This document shows, in pieces, positions 39,973-49,450 of a stretch of DNA of 64,000 nt. The position numbers and the translations under genes are program-made. The notes beneath the pieces were generated by a model, which saw nothing but the letters and a program-made list of their open reading frames with translations, did not search any database and was not told where the DNA came from. This DNA comes from Gemmatimonas sp. (GTDB lineage: Bacteria > Gemmatimonadota > Gemmatimonadetes > Gemmatimonadales > Gemmatimonadaceae). Position 1 is the first letter of the stretch. The number at the start of each line of letters is the position of its first letter. Location of the stretch: positions 108,375 through 172,374 of the forward strand of contig NZ_JAJTHI010000005.1 in assembly GCF_021298855.1 (NCBI RefSeq), in the 5' to 3' direction.

Positions 39973-40697
39973 GGCGCCGGCGCCTCGCCGCGCGGTGGTG
40001 CCGAGTTGACCTCGCCGCGGGCCAGGGCCTCGACCAAGGCGAGATCCTGCCGCATGTACTCGGCAAACTCCGACGCCCGCTCGGCAACGGCGCGGATGTC
40101 TTCGCCCTCAACGGCGCGGGGCGTCCCGTAGCGCACGGTCACCCGCGCAAACGGTTTGGGAATCTCGAAGCCATCCCAGCTGCCGAGTTGCCACTTGCGA
40201 TCGACATATCCGGTAATCGTGACGAGCGGCACCTGTGCCCGACTCGCCAGCATCAGCGCCCCGGGGGCAAACGAATGCCGCGGCCCACGCGGACCGTCGG
40301 GAGTGAACGCCATGTCGGTACCACGGCGCACCACCTGCACGGACTCGAGCAGCGCGCGCGTCCCGCCACGGGAGCTGGAGCCGCGCACGCCGAACAGGCC
40401 GAAGAGCGCGATGATGCGCGCAATGATCTCGCCGTCGCGATGCTCACTCACGATCACCCCGGTGGGCGCCTTGTGCGCCCACAGGAGTGGCAGCAGCTGT
40501 CCGTGCCAGAGGACATACACCACGGGTGCCTCTCCGGCTGCGCGGGCGAGGAGCCACTCGCGTCCGTGTACCCGAACGCGCCACGTGGCGCCGAGCAGAC
40601 GCAGCAGCCATCCGCCCAGTACAATGGCAGCGCGCGTACGCCAGTCGAGTGCGGCAGCGCGACGTTCGGCAGCCGGCGCCGCCGGTGGGGTGCTCAT
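39969..40697 (-). CDS. DUF374 lysophospholipid acyltransferase-like protein
   Basis: 242 aa. The DUF374/LPLAT motifs are VVYVLWHGQLLPLLW, VSEHRDGEIIARI and FTPDGPRGPRHSF. In lpx clusters such proteins may acylate lipid A or Kdo-lipid A in place of LpxL, but this is not proven. There is one hydrophobic N-terminal segment. Overlaps of 4 bases on both sides (lpxB, lpxK) mark tight coupling. Confidence 0.85.
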   Translation of the reverse strand: MSTPPAAPAAERRAAALDWRTRAAIVLGGWLLRLLGATWRVRVHGREWLLARAAGEAPVVYVLWHGQLLPLLWAHKAPTGVIVSEHRDGEIIARIIALFGLFGVRGSSSRGGTRALLESVQVVRRGTDMAFTPDGPRGPRHSFAPGALMLASRAQVPLVTITGYVDRKWQLGSWDGFEIPKPFARVTVRYGTPRAVEGEDIRAVAERASEFAEYMRQDLALVEALARGEVNSAPPRGEAPAP

Positions 40698-41824
40698 GCG
40701 GCCAGCAGCTGCGCGATCATCTCGGCTACCCGGCGCGAGGCCCCCGGCGTTCCCAATCGCGCACGGACTTCGGCGAGTCCTGCCAGCGCCGCAGTGCGTG
40801 CGGGCGATTCCTCCTCGAGCAGCGGCAGCAGGGCGGCGGCAACACGCTCCGGAACGAATCGCTCCTGAACGAACTCGGGCGAGACCTCCCGCTCGGCCAC
40901 GACGTTCACCAGGCCGATATGGGGAATCTTCACCACCCGTTTCGCAATCGCGTAGGTGATTCCGCTCGTGCGATACCCGATCACGTGCGGCAGCCCGGCC
41001 ACGGCGGCTTCCAGCGTGTTGGTGCCACTCTTGAGCAGCCCTGCGGTGGCCGCGCGCTGCACCACGAACGAGGCGCCCTGCACCAGCGGAAACGGACAGT
41101 CGGCGGCATTGATCGACACCGTGGGGGCCACCCCCACGACCACCTGCACCTCAGGTCGGCGACGCTGTACGGCCCGCGCGGCGGCCACGAAGAGATCGAG
41201 GTGCCGCGCGATCTCCGCGCGACGGCTCCCCGGGAACAGGGCAAGCACCGGCCGGTCTCCATCGAGCCCAAGCTCGGCCCGCGCGTCCATCATGGACGGC
41301 AGGGCCTGCGCACGATCGAGGAGTGGGTGCCCCACGAACGTGGCGTCCACCCCATGCTGCTGCAGCAGCGCTTCCTCGAAGGGAAGGATCGACGCGGCCT
41401 TGGTCACCAGTCGCGCGATCTTCGGCAGGCGGTTGGCCCCCCACGCCCACACCTGTGGCGTGATGTAGTAGAGCACCGGAATTCCCGCCGCGCGGGCCGC
41501 CTCGGCCACCTTGAGATTGAACCCGGGATAATCGAGCAGCACCACCAGCCCGACCCGTCCGCTTGCCATGCGCGCGCGCAGCCGCCGCAGGAGGGCCCAG
41601 TGCCGCGGGATATGCTGCAGCACTTCCACGAACCCCATCACGGCGAGCTGCTCGACGTCCTCGATGATCTCCACCCCGGCGCGTCGCATGTGCCCGCCCC
41701 CCACGCCAACGAGTGGCACGGCCGGTGCCACCTGGCGCAGCACCTCGGCCACCTTGCCTGCGTGCAGATCGCCGGACGCTTCGCCGACGACGAACAGCAC
41801 CTCACGCACGCGCTGCCCCTTCAT
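40694..41824 (-). CDS. lpxB: Lipid-A-disaccharide synthase
   Basis: 376 aa GT19 enzyme. GEASGDLHAGKVAEVL, LLDYPGFNLKVAEAA, YYITPQVWAWGANR and LALFPGSRRAEI are the LpxB signature. It joins UDP-diacylglucosamine and lipid X. The ATG at 41824 overlaps the preceding oxidoreductase gene by 23 bases; a GTG at 41809 is the alternative start. Confidence 0.95.
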   Translation of the reverse strand: MKGQRVREVLFVVGEASGDLHAGKVAEVLRQVAPAVPLVGVGGGHMRRAGVEIIEDVEQLAVMGFVEVLQHIPRHWALLRRLRARMASGRVGLVVLLDYPGFNLKVAEAARAAGIPVLYYITPQVWAWGANRLPKIARLVTKAASILPFEEALLQQHGVDATFVGHPLLDRAQALPSMMDARAELGLDGDRPVLALFPGSRRAEIARHLDLFVAAARAVQRRRPEVQVVVGVAPTVSINAADCPFPLVQGASFVVQRAATAGLLKSGTNTLEAAVAGLPHVIGYRTSGITYAIAKRVVKIPHIGLVNVVAEREVSPEFVQERFVPERVAAALLPLLEEESPARTAALAGLAEVRARLGTPGASRRVAEMIAQLLAA

Positions 41825-42869
41825 GGGCCGCAGCGGCGGAAACCGCCGCCTCGTCGGCCCGCATTTTCGCGTGGGCCTGTTCGATGGCCGACACGATACG
41901 GAGCGCCGCTTCGAGTGCCTCGCGCCCTTCCGCGCCGGTGACCGCCACCGGATTGCGTCCCGCAATGGCGCCGAGAAACTGTGACAGCTCCAGCACCAGC
42001 GGTTCCCCCTCAGGCGCCTCCAGCACCACACGTTCGACGAATTCCTCCAGCGCGCGCGGAGCACGGGCAAGCTGCATGGGATCGAAGTCGCCCCGAAGAC
42101 GGAAGAACTCGCCTGTCCCGGCCGCCAGGTCGAGCGACAGATAGCCGCTTCGCTGGAAGATGCGCAGCTTGCGCAGCCGCTCCCGCGACACGCGACTGGC
42201 GGTGATGTTCGCCACCGCGCCGTTGGCGAAGGTAAGCCGCGCATTGGCGATGTCGAGCTGCGGTGTCAGCACCGGAACGCCCATGGCCTGCACATCGGTT
42301 ACCGGCGATCCGACCAGCGTATGCACAAGATCCAGGTCGTGGATCATGAGATCCAGCACCACCGCCACATCCGACCCGCGCGGGTTGAACGGGGCGAGAC
42401 GGTCGCTCTCGATGAAGCGCGGGCCGTCGATGAAGGGCATGGCCGCGCGCACCGCCCGATTGAAGCGCTCGACGTGACCGACCTGCAGCATGACCCCCGC
42501 GCGCTCCGCCTGCTGCAGGAGGTCGTCGGCTTCAGCCAGGGTGACCGTGAACGGCTTCTCCACGAACACATGCTTGCCACGGGACAGCGCGACCGATGCC
42601 ACGGCGTGATGCGCCGTGGTGGGCACGACGATGGAGACGGCCTCGACGTCGTCGAGCAGCCGGTCGAGCGACGGATACGCCGTGACGTGATACTGCGCGG
42701 CCACCTGCGCGGCCCGTGCGGGATTCTCGTCGACAAAGCCGGCGAACCGATCGCCACACAGGTCACGCAGGATGCGAACATGATGCACTCCCAGTCCGCC
42801 CGCCCCGACCACGCCTACGCGCGGTGCGCTGGCACGGCTGAACCACTGCTGGTCGGCAAGCCCCGTCAT
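41802..42869 (-). CDS. Gfo/Idh/MocA family oxidoreductase in the lpx operon
   Basis: 355 aa. A Rossmann N-terminus (RVGVVGAGGLGVHHVRIL) with EKPFTVTLAEADDL (the EKP motif) and a C-terminal Gfo/Idh domain (ESDRLAPFNPRGSDVAVVLDLMIHDLD). It lies between lpxA and lpxB. In some bacteria GnnA, a relative, sits in this place and, with the aminotransferase GnnB, makes UDP-GlcNAc3N for a tetra-amide lipid A. No gnnB-like gene is next to it here, so the role is a suggestion from context only. Confidence 0.85.
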   Translation of the reverse strand: MTGLADQQWFSRASAPRVGVVGAGGLGVHHVRILRDLCGDRFAGFVDENPARAAQVAAQYHVTAYPSLDRLLDDVEAVSIVVPTTAHHAVASVALSRGKHVFVEKPFTVTLAEADDLLQQAERAGVMLQVGHVERFNRAVRAAMPFIDGPRFIESDRLAPFNPRGSDVAVVLDLMIHDLDLVHTLVGSPVTDVQAMGVPVLTPQLDIANARLTFANGAVANITASRVSRERLRKLRIFQRSGYLSLDLAAGTGEFFRLRGDFDPMQLARAPRALEEFVERVVLEAPEGEPLVLELSQFLGAIAGRNPVAVTGAEGREALEAALRIVSAIEQAHAKMRADEAAVSAAAAHEGAARA

Positions 42870-42893
42870 GCGATGCTCCGGAAGGTCACGAAC

Positions 42894-43694
42894 TCAGAAG
42901 CCGACGCCACGCTGGCTCGCTTCGATGAATTCGAGGAAGTGCTGCACCTCGGGAATGAGATCCAGCTCGCCGCGGGCCTTCTCCACTCCCTGCGACAGGT
43001 TGAGGTCGGAACGGAAGCAATGGCGATAGGCCTTCTTGAGCTCGCGCACCACCGGTTCGTCAAAACCGCTGCGCTGCAGACCCACCGAGTTGAGACCGAA
43101 CAGCTTGATGGGGTTGCCGACGGCGCGCACGTAGGGCGGGACGTCCTGCGCGACGCGGGAGCAGCCGCCGATGAACGCGTGTCGCCCGATGCGCGCAAAC
43201 TGATGCACCGCGCACAAGCCGGAAATGATCGCGCGATCCTCGACCTGCACATGGCCCGCGAGCTGCGTGCCATTCGAGATGATGATGTGATCGCCCAGCT
43301 GGCAGTCATGCGCCAGATGGACGTAGCTCATGAGAAAGCAGTGCTTCCCCACGCGGGTGGTGATGGAGTGCGCGGTGCCGCGGTTGATCGTGGCATACTC
43401 GCGCACGGTGGTGTCGTCACCGATCTCGACCCACGTTTCTTCTCCGCGGAACTTGAGGTCCTGGGGATCTCCGCCCAGCACGGCGCCCACGCCGATCACG
43501 ACGCGTTCGCCCAGTGTCACATTGCGTTCGAGCGTGGCGCGCGCGCCCACGCGCGACCCGGTGCCAATGGTGCAATGCGGCCCCACGATGGCCCACGGGC
43601 CGATCTCGACATCCACGCCGATCTGCGCCGTCGGATCGATGAGCGCACTCGGATGGATGCGGGTCCCTCCGATCGTCTCCGGTACGGTGCTCAT
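42894..43694 (-). CDS. lpxA: Acyl-ACP--UDP-GlcNAc O-acyltransferase LpxA
   Basis: 266 aa, a left-handed beta-helix of hexapeptide repeats ([20 protein letters not shown]...) with the catalytic-His segment [14 protein letters not shown] and the C-terminal helical domain after [15 protein letters not shown]. It starts lipid A synthesis. The ATG at 43694 overlaps the LpxC-FabZ stop (ATGA). Acyl-chain or GlcNAc/GlcNAc3N selectivity cannot be read by eye. Confidence 0.96.
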   Translation of the reverse strand: MSTVPETIGGTRIHPSALIDPTAQIGVDVEIGPWAIVGPHCTIGTGSRVGARATLERNVTLGERVVIGVGAVLGGDPQDLKFRGEETWVEIGDDTTVREYATINRGTAHSITTRVGKHCFLMSYVHLAHDCQLGDHIIISNGTQLAGHVQVEDRAIISGLCAVHQFARIGRHAFIGGCSRVAQDVPPYVRAVGNPIKLFGLNSVGLQRSGFDEPVVRELKKAYRHCFRSDLNLSQGVEKARGELDLIPEVQHFLEFIEASQRGVGF

Positions 43695-45064
43695 CGATCG
43701 CGAACCATGGCCGCCATATCCGCTTCGGTCACGACCTGCCCATCGACGTAGGCCGTGCCCTTCATCTTGCACATCGTGCCACGCATCTGCATGACCTCGA
43801 GCTCGAGGCGCAGCTGATCCCCGGGCTTCACGGGGCGACGGAACTTCACGTTGTCGAGCGACAGGAAGTACACCACCTTCGACGAGGGGTCCTCGATGGT
43901 GCGCATGAGCAGCATGCCTCCCACCTGGGCCATCGCCTCGATGATGAGGACACCCGGCATGATGGGATGCCCCGGAAAGTGCCCCTGAAAGAACGGCTCG
44001 TTGATGGTGACGTTCTTGAGGCCCACGATGCGCTTGCCTTCTTCCAGCTCGAGGATGCGATCGACGAGCAGGAACGGGTAGCGATGCGGCAGGACCTGCA
44101 AAATGTCTTCGACGGTGTACACGGACGGTTCCCGGGTGGCGTGTTGAACGAGCGCTCGCACCAACGCCACCGTGCCGCGGTGGCTGGGCTTGTGAGCAAC
44201 GATGCGGGCGCGCACGCGCGCGCCCGCCAGGACGAGGTCCCCGACACAGTCGAGGGCCTTGTGCCGAACGAATTCGTCCGGCCAGCGCAGGGCCGTGTCC
44301 ACCAGCCCGTTGGCGTCCAGCACGATCGCATTGGCCGTGGACGCCCCCTGAATGAGTCCCTTCGCCCGCAACGCCTCGACTTCGTGCATGAAGCCGAAGG
44401 TGCGCGCCCCCGACAGCGCTTCGCGAAAGGTGGCCGGCGTGACCATGTACGTGCCCCGCTGCGCACCGATGAGCGGATGCGGGAAGTCGATGGAGACATC
44501 GAGCGACAACCCGAAGCAGGGATGCGCCTCGTACACGCTCTCCCCGTCGACCACGCGAATGCTCTTGCGCAGCACGAGCCAATCCGGGCGCCCCTCGGTG
44601 AGGACCAGCCCGGCGCCAGTGAGAGCCTCAAGGAACGGCGTGGCGCTGCCGTCCATGATGGGAGGCTCCGGGCCATCCATCTCGATGATCAGATCATCAA
44701 TGGCCAGACCGCCGACGGCGGCCAGCACGTGTTCCACGGTGTGCAGCGCCGCCTCTCCCTCACCCAGCTGGGTCCGGCGTTCCGCTTCCACGGCCATATC
44801 GACGCGCGCCGGAATGGGGGCACTCCCCGGCAGGTCGGCACGGTGGAACACGATTCCCGCGCCAGACGCGGCCGGCCTGAACACCAGCCGGCACGGCCGG
44901 CCAAGGTGCAGCCCCACGCCCTCCACGCTGGCCTCCGCGCCGATCGTGCGACGCCCGAGACGTCCGGCGTTCACCCCGCCTGTGGCACCGCTCGCGGCAC
45001 CCAACGGCGCGACCGGCGATGCCGCATCCGCCACCGGGGCGTTCGATCCAGCGCGCGCAATCAT
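43691..45064 (-). CDS. lpxC: LpxC-FabZ bifunctional fusion (UDP-acyl-GlcNAc deacetylase / 3-hydroxyacyl-ACP dehydratase)
   Basis: 457 aa. Residues about 40-305 are LpxC: zinc site [13 protein letters not shown], the metal-binding [10 protein letters not shown] and a later HKPSHRG. Residues about 315-457 are Fab[18 protein letters not shown], and catalytic [19 protein letters not shown]. The fusion is known from Bacteroidota and relatives. It links the committed lipid A step and fatty acid dehydration, which share 3-hydroxyacyl-ACP. The ATG overlaps the lpxD stop (ATGA). Each half seems complete. Confidence 0.93.
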   Translation of the reverse strand: MIARAGSNAPVADAASPVAPLGAASGATGGVNAGRLGRRTIGAEASVEGVGLHLGRPCRLVFRPAASGAGIVFHRADLPGSAPIPARVDMAVEAERRTQLGEGEAALHTVEHVLAAVGGLAIDDLIIEMDGPEPPIMDGSATPFLEALTGAGLVLTEGRPDWLVLRKSIRVVDGESVYEAHPCFGLSLDVSIDFPHPLIGAQRGTYMVTPATFREALSGARTFGFMHEVEALRAKGLIQGASTANAIVLDANGLVDTALRWPDEFVRHKALDCVGDLVLAGARVRARIVAHKPSHRGTVALVRALVQHATREPSVYTVEDILQVLPHRYPFLLVDRILELEEGKRIVGLKNVTINEPFFQGHFPGHPIMPGVLIIEAMAQVGGMLLMRTIEDPSSKVVYFLSLDNVKFRRPVKPGDQLRLELEVMQMRGTMCKMKGTAYVDGQVVTEADMAAMVRDR

Positions 45065-46149
45065 GGGCCCGCTCCTTCAACCGAGGCGTCCGTGCGACCG
45101 AGCAACCGCTCGAGCGGCTTCACGAGGCGCGCCAGGCGCACCAGTGCCGCCTGCGTCCGCAGCTGTTCCTTGTGCGGACGCGCCGGATAGCCCGACCAGA
45201 CCTCCCCAGCGGGCACATCCCCGAACACCCCCGACTGCGCCGCAACGGAGGCCTTGACGCCGACCGTCAGATGTCCGCCAAGCCCCGCCTGCCCGCCAAC
45301 CTGCGCACCATCTTCAATGCGCGTCGACCCGGCGAGACCGGCCTGCGACGCAATGAAGCAGAAGCGTCCGATGCGCACGTTGTGCCCGATCTGGACCAGG
45401 TTGTCGATCTTCGTACCGGCGCCGATGACCGTATCGTCGACGCTCCCGCGGTCGACACAGCTGTTGGCCCCCACCTCGACGTCGTGCTCGAGCACGCAGC
45501 GTCCCACGTGGGGAATGCGCACCACGCCGGTGGGTCGCGGTACGAAACCGAATCCTTCGCGACCCACCTGCGCACCGGCATGCAGTACCACGCGGTCGCC
45601 AAGCTCGGTGAAGGGATAGACCACGGCGTGCGGATGCAAGCGCACGTCGGCGCCCAGCGAACTCCCCGCCCCCACCGTGGCCCCCGCGCCAATCCAGCAC
45701 CGATCGCCAAGCACCACGCCGTCGCCAACGACGGCATGGGCATCGACGGTCACCCCTGCTCCCATGCGCACCGTGGGCGCAATGACCGCGGTCGGGTGCA
45801 CCCCGGCGGCACGCGGTTCGGTTCGCTGGAAGTGCCCGAGCAGCCCGAGCAGCGCATCCATGGGGCGCTCCACGACGATGCGAGTGGCAGGGCGACCAGG
45901 CTGGTCAGCCATCTCGAGTGCCACCAGTACCACGCCCGCGCGCGACTCCGCGAACCAGCCGCCGTACCGGCGATGCGACAGGATGCTCAGATCGTGCGGA
46001 CCGGCCCGGTCGAGCGGCGCGACGCCGCGCACGAGCACGGTCGGGTCGCCGACGAGGCGTCCACCCACCTGTGCCGCAACGTCAGCGGCGGTGATGGGCG
46101 TCTGCCCATCACCGCCGCCAGTCTGCGGAGCGTGCGTCTCGCCGCTCAC
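45061..46149 (-). CDS. lpxD: UDP-3-O-acylglucosamine N-acyltransferase LpxD
   Basis: 362 aa. An N-terminal substrate-binding lobe (about 15-105) precedes a hexapeptide beta-helix ([20 protein letters not shown]..., [40 protein letters not shown] with the catalytic His). It adds the second 3-hydroxyacyl chain. The GTG 46149 was chosen; it is seven bases after the skp stop, and the ORF track start is inside skp. Confidence 0.93.
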   Translation of the reverse strand: MSGETHAPQTGGGDGQTPITAADVAAQVGGRLVGDPTVLVRGVAPLDRAGPHDLSILSHRRYGGWFAESRAGVVLVALEMADQPGRPATRIVVERPMDALLGLLGHFQRTEPRAAGVHPTAVIAPTVRMGAGVTVDAHAVVGDGVVLGDRCWIGAGATVGAGSSLGADVRLHPHAVVYPFTELGDRVVLHAGAQVGREGFGFVPRPTGVVRIPHVGRCVLEHDVEVGANSCVDRGSVDDTVIGAGTKIDNLVQIGHNVRIGRFCFIASQAGLAGSTRIEDGAQVGGQAGLGGHLTVGVKASVAAQSGVFGDVPAGEVWSGYPARPHKEQLRTQAALVRLARLVKPLERLLGRTDASVEGAGP

Positions 46150-46156
46150 GCGGCGC

Positions 46157-46762
46157 TTACTCCGTGGGCGGCTTCTTCGTGATGCCAGCCGGGGCCGACG
46201 TCGGGCCGGCCGCTGGCGCCGGCTTGGCCGGTGCGGCGCGGGGGGCCGCCAACCGCATCTTGGCGAGCACGCGGTCGGTGATGTCCAGATTCTTGTCCGC
46301 CGACACGATGAACGCACCGGCCGCCACGTCGAAAATGAAGGCGTAGCCGCCGTCCATGCGCACGTCGTCGAGCACCTTGCGCAAGTTTTCCATGATGGGC
46401 TGCATCAGCTCTTCCTGACGCTCCTGCGCCTGCGACTGGAGCTTCTGGGCCTCGGCGCCCCACTTCTGCTCCTTCTCACGCAGCGTCTTGAGGCGCGCCT
46501 CCTTGGCCGCCCCCTGCAGCGTCGGCTCTTCCTTGGCCCACGCTTCGTTCATCGCGGAAAGCGAGTCCTGCAGCTTGGCCAGCTGCGTACGGACGCCCGT
46601 CATTTCCTTTTCGAACGACGCCTCGGCTTCGGCACGCCCCGGGGCATTCTGGAGCAGCGCCTGCGAGTTGACGAACGCAAACTTCTGAGCCGCCTGCGCC
46701 GTGGCCAGCGAAGGCACGGCAGCAACGAGAGCAATGGCACCGACAAACGAGAGCACGCGCAT
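46157..46762 (-). CDS. skp: OmpH/Skp family periplasmic chaperone
   Basis: 201 aa. A cleavable signal peptide (MRVLSFVGAIALVAAVPSLATAQA), then KFAFVNSQALLQNAPGRAEAE and a long charged coiled coil (about 45-135), and a Pro/Ala-rich tail (about 170-201). It escorts unfolded outer-membrane proteins to the BamA complex, whose gene lies 14 bases upstream in the operon. Confidence 0.9.
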   Translation of the reverse strand: MRVLSFVGAIALVAAVPSLATAQAAQKFAFVNSQALLQNAPGRAEAEASFEKEMTGVRTQLAKLQDSLSAMNEAWAKEEPTLQGAAKEARLKTLREKEQKWGAEAQKLQSQAQERQEELMQPIMENLRKVLDDVRMDGGYAFIFDVAAGAFIVSADKNLDITDRVLAKMRLAAPRAAPAKPAPAAGPTSAPAGITKKPPTE

Positions 46763-46776
46763 GGTGATGTCCTGTG

Positions 46777-49308
46777 TTAGAAGAGCTGACCGAGACGGAA
46801 GTGGAACTGCCACCGCGGATCCGGCCGGAGCCGCTGCGTGACGACGTCCACCGCCTGCCGGTCAAAGCCGTACGCCAAATCCAGCCCGAGTGGACCGAGT
46901 GGCGTAACAGTAGATACCCCAAATCCAGCTGAACGGTAGAGGCGGGTCGGGTTGATCTGTCGGGCGGAGGCCCAGTTGTTCCCGGCGTCCGCGAAGACGT
47001 TGAAGTAGAACATCTGGTTGAACCGGAGCCCGATTTCTCCGGTCAGGGTCATGAACGCGTTACCGAACGAGGCCGGGTCCGACCGGAACTGGTCGGTGCC
47101 CGGATTGAAGCCCTGCGGCGTGATGGAGAATTCGGGGTACCCGCGGAGCGATTGCCCGAACATCACGCCCCCCACGGCGAATTGCTGCTGGAAGAAGAAC
47201 GGGCCCGAGTTGCCGAAGAGCGCGCCGCTGCGCGCGGTGAGCCCCATCGTCAGCTTGATCGGCTGCGACCCCGGGTTGCTGCCGCCGAACTGCCCCAGCA
47301 GGGCATACCCCCGCATTTCCGTGGTGAGCCGCTGGAAGTTGACGGTCCCGCCAAAGGGTCCGCCGCTCAGGTCCAGTTGCAACGAGCGCAGCGACCCCTG
47401 GGTGGCGAAGGGCATGTCCACGCGGGTGTCGTACTGATACTCGAGTCCCACGTTGGAGCGCAGGCAGTTCCGTGAGCAACTGCCCACCAGGGTGCCCGAC
47501 GTGAACGTCGCATTCTCGACGTTGTACGACACCGCGACCGTGGAGAAGTACGACCACGGCGTGGGGAGGCCGAGCCGGAACTGGGAGCCGGTCCGGATGT
47601 TCTGGCCGAGATTGCCGACAATGAAGCGCGACTGGGTCCGGTAGGCGCTGAGGGCGCCCGACAGACGCGTGCCCTTGAGGGCCGGGTCGGTGTAAGTGGC
47701 GGTGAAGTCGTTGAAGAATCGTCCGTACTGCCAGTTGAGGCGCCCCGACTTGCACAGGCCGAAGAGATTGGGCTGCTCAAGGCCGATGAAGCCACCGAAC
47801 CCCACGCCCCCCTGGCCCATGGAGGCGCCGAAGTTCACCGACCCGGTGCGCTTCTCCTTCACGCGGAACACGATGTCCACGTCCCCCTGCTCGTTGATCG
47901 GACGATAGTCCGGAAACGGCATGGGCTGCTCGAAGAAGTTCATGTTGCCGATGCTCTGGTAGCTCCGAATCAGCGCCTGCTGATTGAACGGCCCGCCGGG
48001 CACCAGGAAGATCTGTCGGCGGATGCAGTCATCGGCGGTGAAGTCGTTGCCGACGATCTCGATGCGATTGACGATGGCCGGATTCTTTTCGTCGATTTCC
48101 CAGCGCAGGTTGGCGGTGGGCACCGAATCGTTGCCTTCGTAGCGACGCTCCACGACGGGGCGGACACTGGCGTACAGGTAGCCGTTGTCGCGGTACGCGC
48201 TGTTCACCTTCTCGAGCGCCGCGTCCCACTTGGCCTGATCGAACACCCCGCGCGGGGCTTCCGGCTGACGGAAGATGAGTCCCATGGCGCGCTGCGTGAG
48301 CGTCTTGGTCTCGTTGCCGTCGAAGGGGTAGAACTTGCGCAAATCCTCGGTGTTGAAGCGCCGGTTGCCGGCAATCTCGAAACTGCCGACCCGGAACTGC
48401 GGCCCCTCGTCGACGGTGATCTGGACGAGCCCCTTCCCCCTGTCGCGGTCCACCACCAGCGTGTCCTTGGTGATGCGCGCGTCCACATGCCCGAGCCGGG
48501 CATAGAGCGCAGGAATGCGCTCGCCCAGGTCGCCGACGTACTTGTCGTCGTCGTACTCGCCCTTCTTGAAGAAGAAGAATCCTTCGGGCTTGGTCTTCAT
48601 CGCCCCCACGATCGTCTTCTCGCGCACCGAGCGGTTGCCGAGGATGTCGATGGCCGAGATGGCCAGCCGACGCCCTTCGTCGATGGTGTAGGCAATGGCA
48701 ATGCGCCCATCGCTCATGGCGGTGGAATCGATCGTGACCTGCGCGAGATAGTAGCCGGCATTCTCGTACACCGAGTCGATCTTGGCCTTCGCGCGCGCCA
48801 CCTGCAGCGGGTCGATGGGCCGGCCGATGAGCAGGTCGACCTTGTCCCTGATGGATCGCTCCGAGATGGCCTTGGGCCCGGTCACCGTAATGTCCCCGAG
48901 AATGAGCCGCTCCCGCACCTGCACCACCGTCAGCACCTGTCCCGGCACCGACTCCAGATCGCAGAGGATCTGCACGTCGTCGAACTCGCCCATGGCGTAG
49001 AGGGCCTTGAGCGTGCGCTGCAGCGTGGGGAAGTTGAGCGTCGCCCCCTTCGCGATCCCCGCCTCCGTGCGAATACGCGCCTCGCTCACGCGCGCATGGC
49101 CCCGCACCGCGAGCGAATCGGTGGTCGTGCAGCGCCCGGCCACCTCCTGCGCCGACAGCGACGCGGGCGCCGCCGCCGTGAGCATGGCGGCAGCCAGCAC
49201 GCCGACGCGCAGGGGCATCGCACCGGCGGCACGCACGAACGCCCCCAGGCGCGCAGCCAGTGGGCGCGCTGCCGTAGGGACGGGAAACAGGGAAACGCGT
49301 TTCAGCAT
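46777..49308 (-). CDS. bamA: Outer-membrane assembly factor BamA
   Basis: 843 aa. A signal peptide is followed by about five POTRA domains (about 55-430, e.g. VRGHARVSEARIRTEAG, ISAIDILGNRSVREKTI, FRVGSFEIAGNRRFNTEDL) and a 16-strand Bac_surface_Ag barrel (about 460-843) ending in the C-terminal Phe of RLGQLF, typical of OMPs. It inserts beta-barrels. The ATG at 49308 was chosen at the signal peptide; the ORF track adds about 108 non-coding residues. Confidence 0.95.
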   Translation of the reverse strand: MLKRVSLFPVPTAARPLAARLGAFVRAAGAMPLRVGVLAAAMLTAAAPASLSAQEVAGRCTTTDSLAVRGHARVSEARIRTEAGIAKGATLNFPTLQRTLKALYAMGEFDDVQILCDLESVPGQVLTVVQVRERLILGDITVTGPKAISERSIRDKVDLLIGRPIDPLQVARAKAKIDSVYENAGYYLAQVTIDSTAMSDGRIAIAYTIDEGRRLAISAIDILGNRSVREKTIVGAMKTKPEGFFFFKKGEYDDDKYVGDLGERIPALYARLGHVDARITKDTLVVDRDRGKGLVQITVDEGPQFRVGSFEIAGNRRFNTEDLRKFYPFDGNETKTLTQRAMGLIFRQPEAPRGVFDQAKWDAALEKVNSAYRDNGYLYASVRPVVERRYEGNDSVPTANLRWEIDEKNPAIVNRIEIVGNDFTADDCIRRQIFLVPGGPFNQQALIRSYQSIGNMNFFEQPMPFPDYRPINEQGDVDIVFRVKEKRTGSVNFGASMGQGGVGFGGFIGLEQPNLFGLCKSGRLNWQYGRFFNDFTATYTDPALKGTRLSGALSAYRTQSRFIVGNLGQNIRTGSQFRLGLPTPWSYFSTVAVSYNVENATFTSGTLVGSCSRNCLRSNVGLEYQYDTRVDMPFATQGSLRSLQLDLSGGPFGGTVNFQRLTTEMRGYALLGQFGGSNPGSQPIKLTMGLTARSGALFGNSGPFFFQQQFAVGGVMFGQSLRGYPEFSITPQGFNPGTDQFRSDPASFGNAFMTLTGEIGLRFNQMFYFNVFADAGNNWASARQINPTRLYRSAGFGVSTVTPLGPLGLDLAYGFDRQAVDVVTQRLRPDPRWQFHFRLGQLF

Positions 49309-49316
49309 AGCCTCGA

Positions 49317-49322
49317 AATATA
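49317..49322 (-). promoter_or_regulatory. Possible -10 element just before bamA
   Basis: On the - strand TATATT lies 9 to 14 bases before the bamA ATG. If used, the transcript would be leaderless or nearly so. No good -35 is seen. Confidence 0.25.
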
Positions 49323-49374
49323 CACGGGTGCGCGGGAAGGGCCGAGTCCTCGGGCGCGGATTCTCCCCCCCGGC

Positions 49375-49410
49375 AAAAACGGCCGGATCCCGCAGGGGAC
49401 CCGGCCGTTT
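49375..49410 (-). terminator. Rho-independent terminator after clpC
   Basis: AAACGGCCGG (49377-49386) pairs with CCGGCCGTTT (49401-49410). On the - strand the stem is followed by TTTTTGCC. It ends the mcsA-mcsB-clpC transcript before the separate bamA operon. Confidence 0.8.
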
Positions 49411-49450
49411 GACACGCGCGGTACGACCAACCGTTGCCCGCAGCCGCCGA

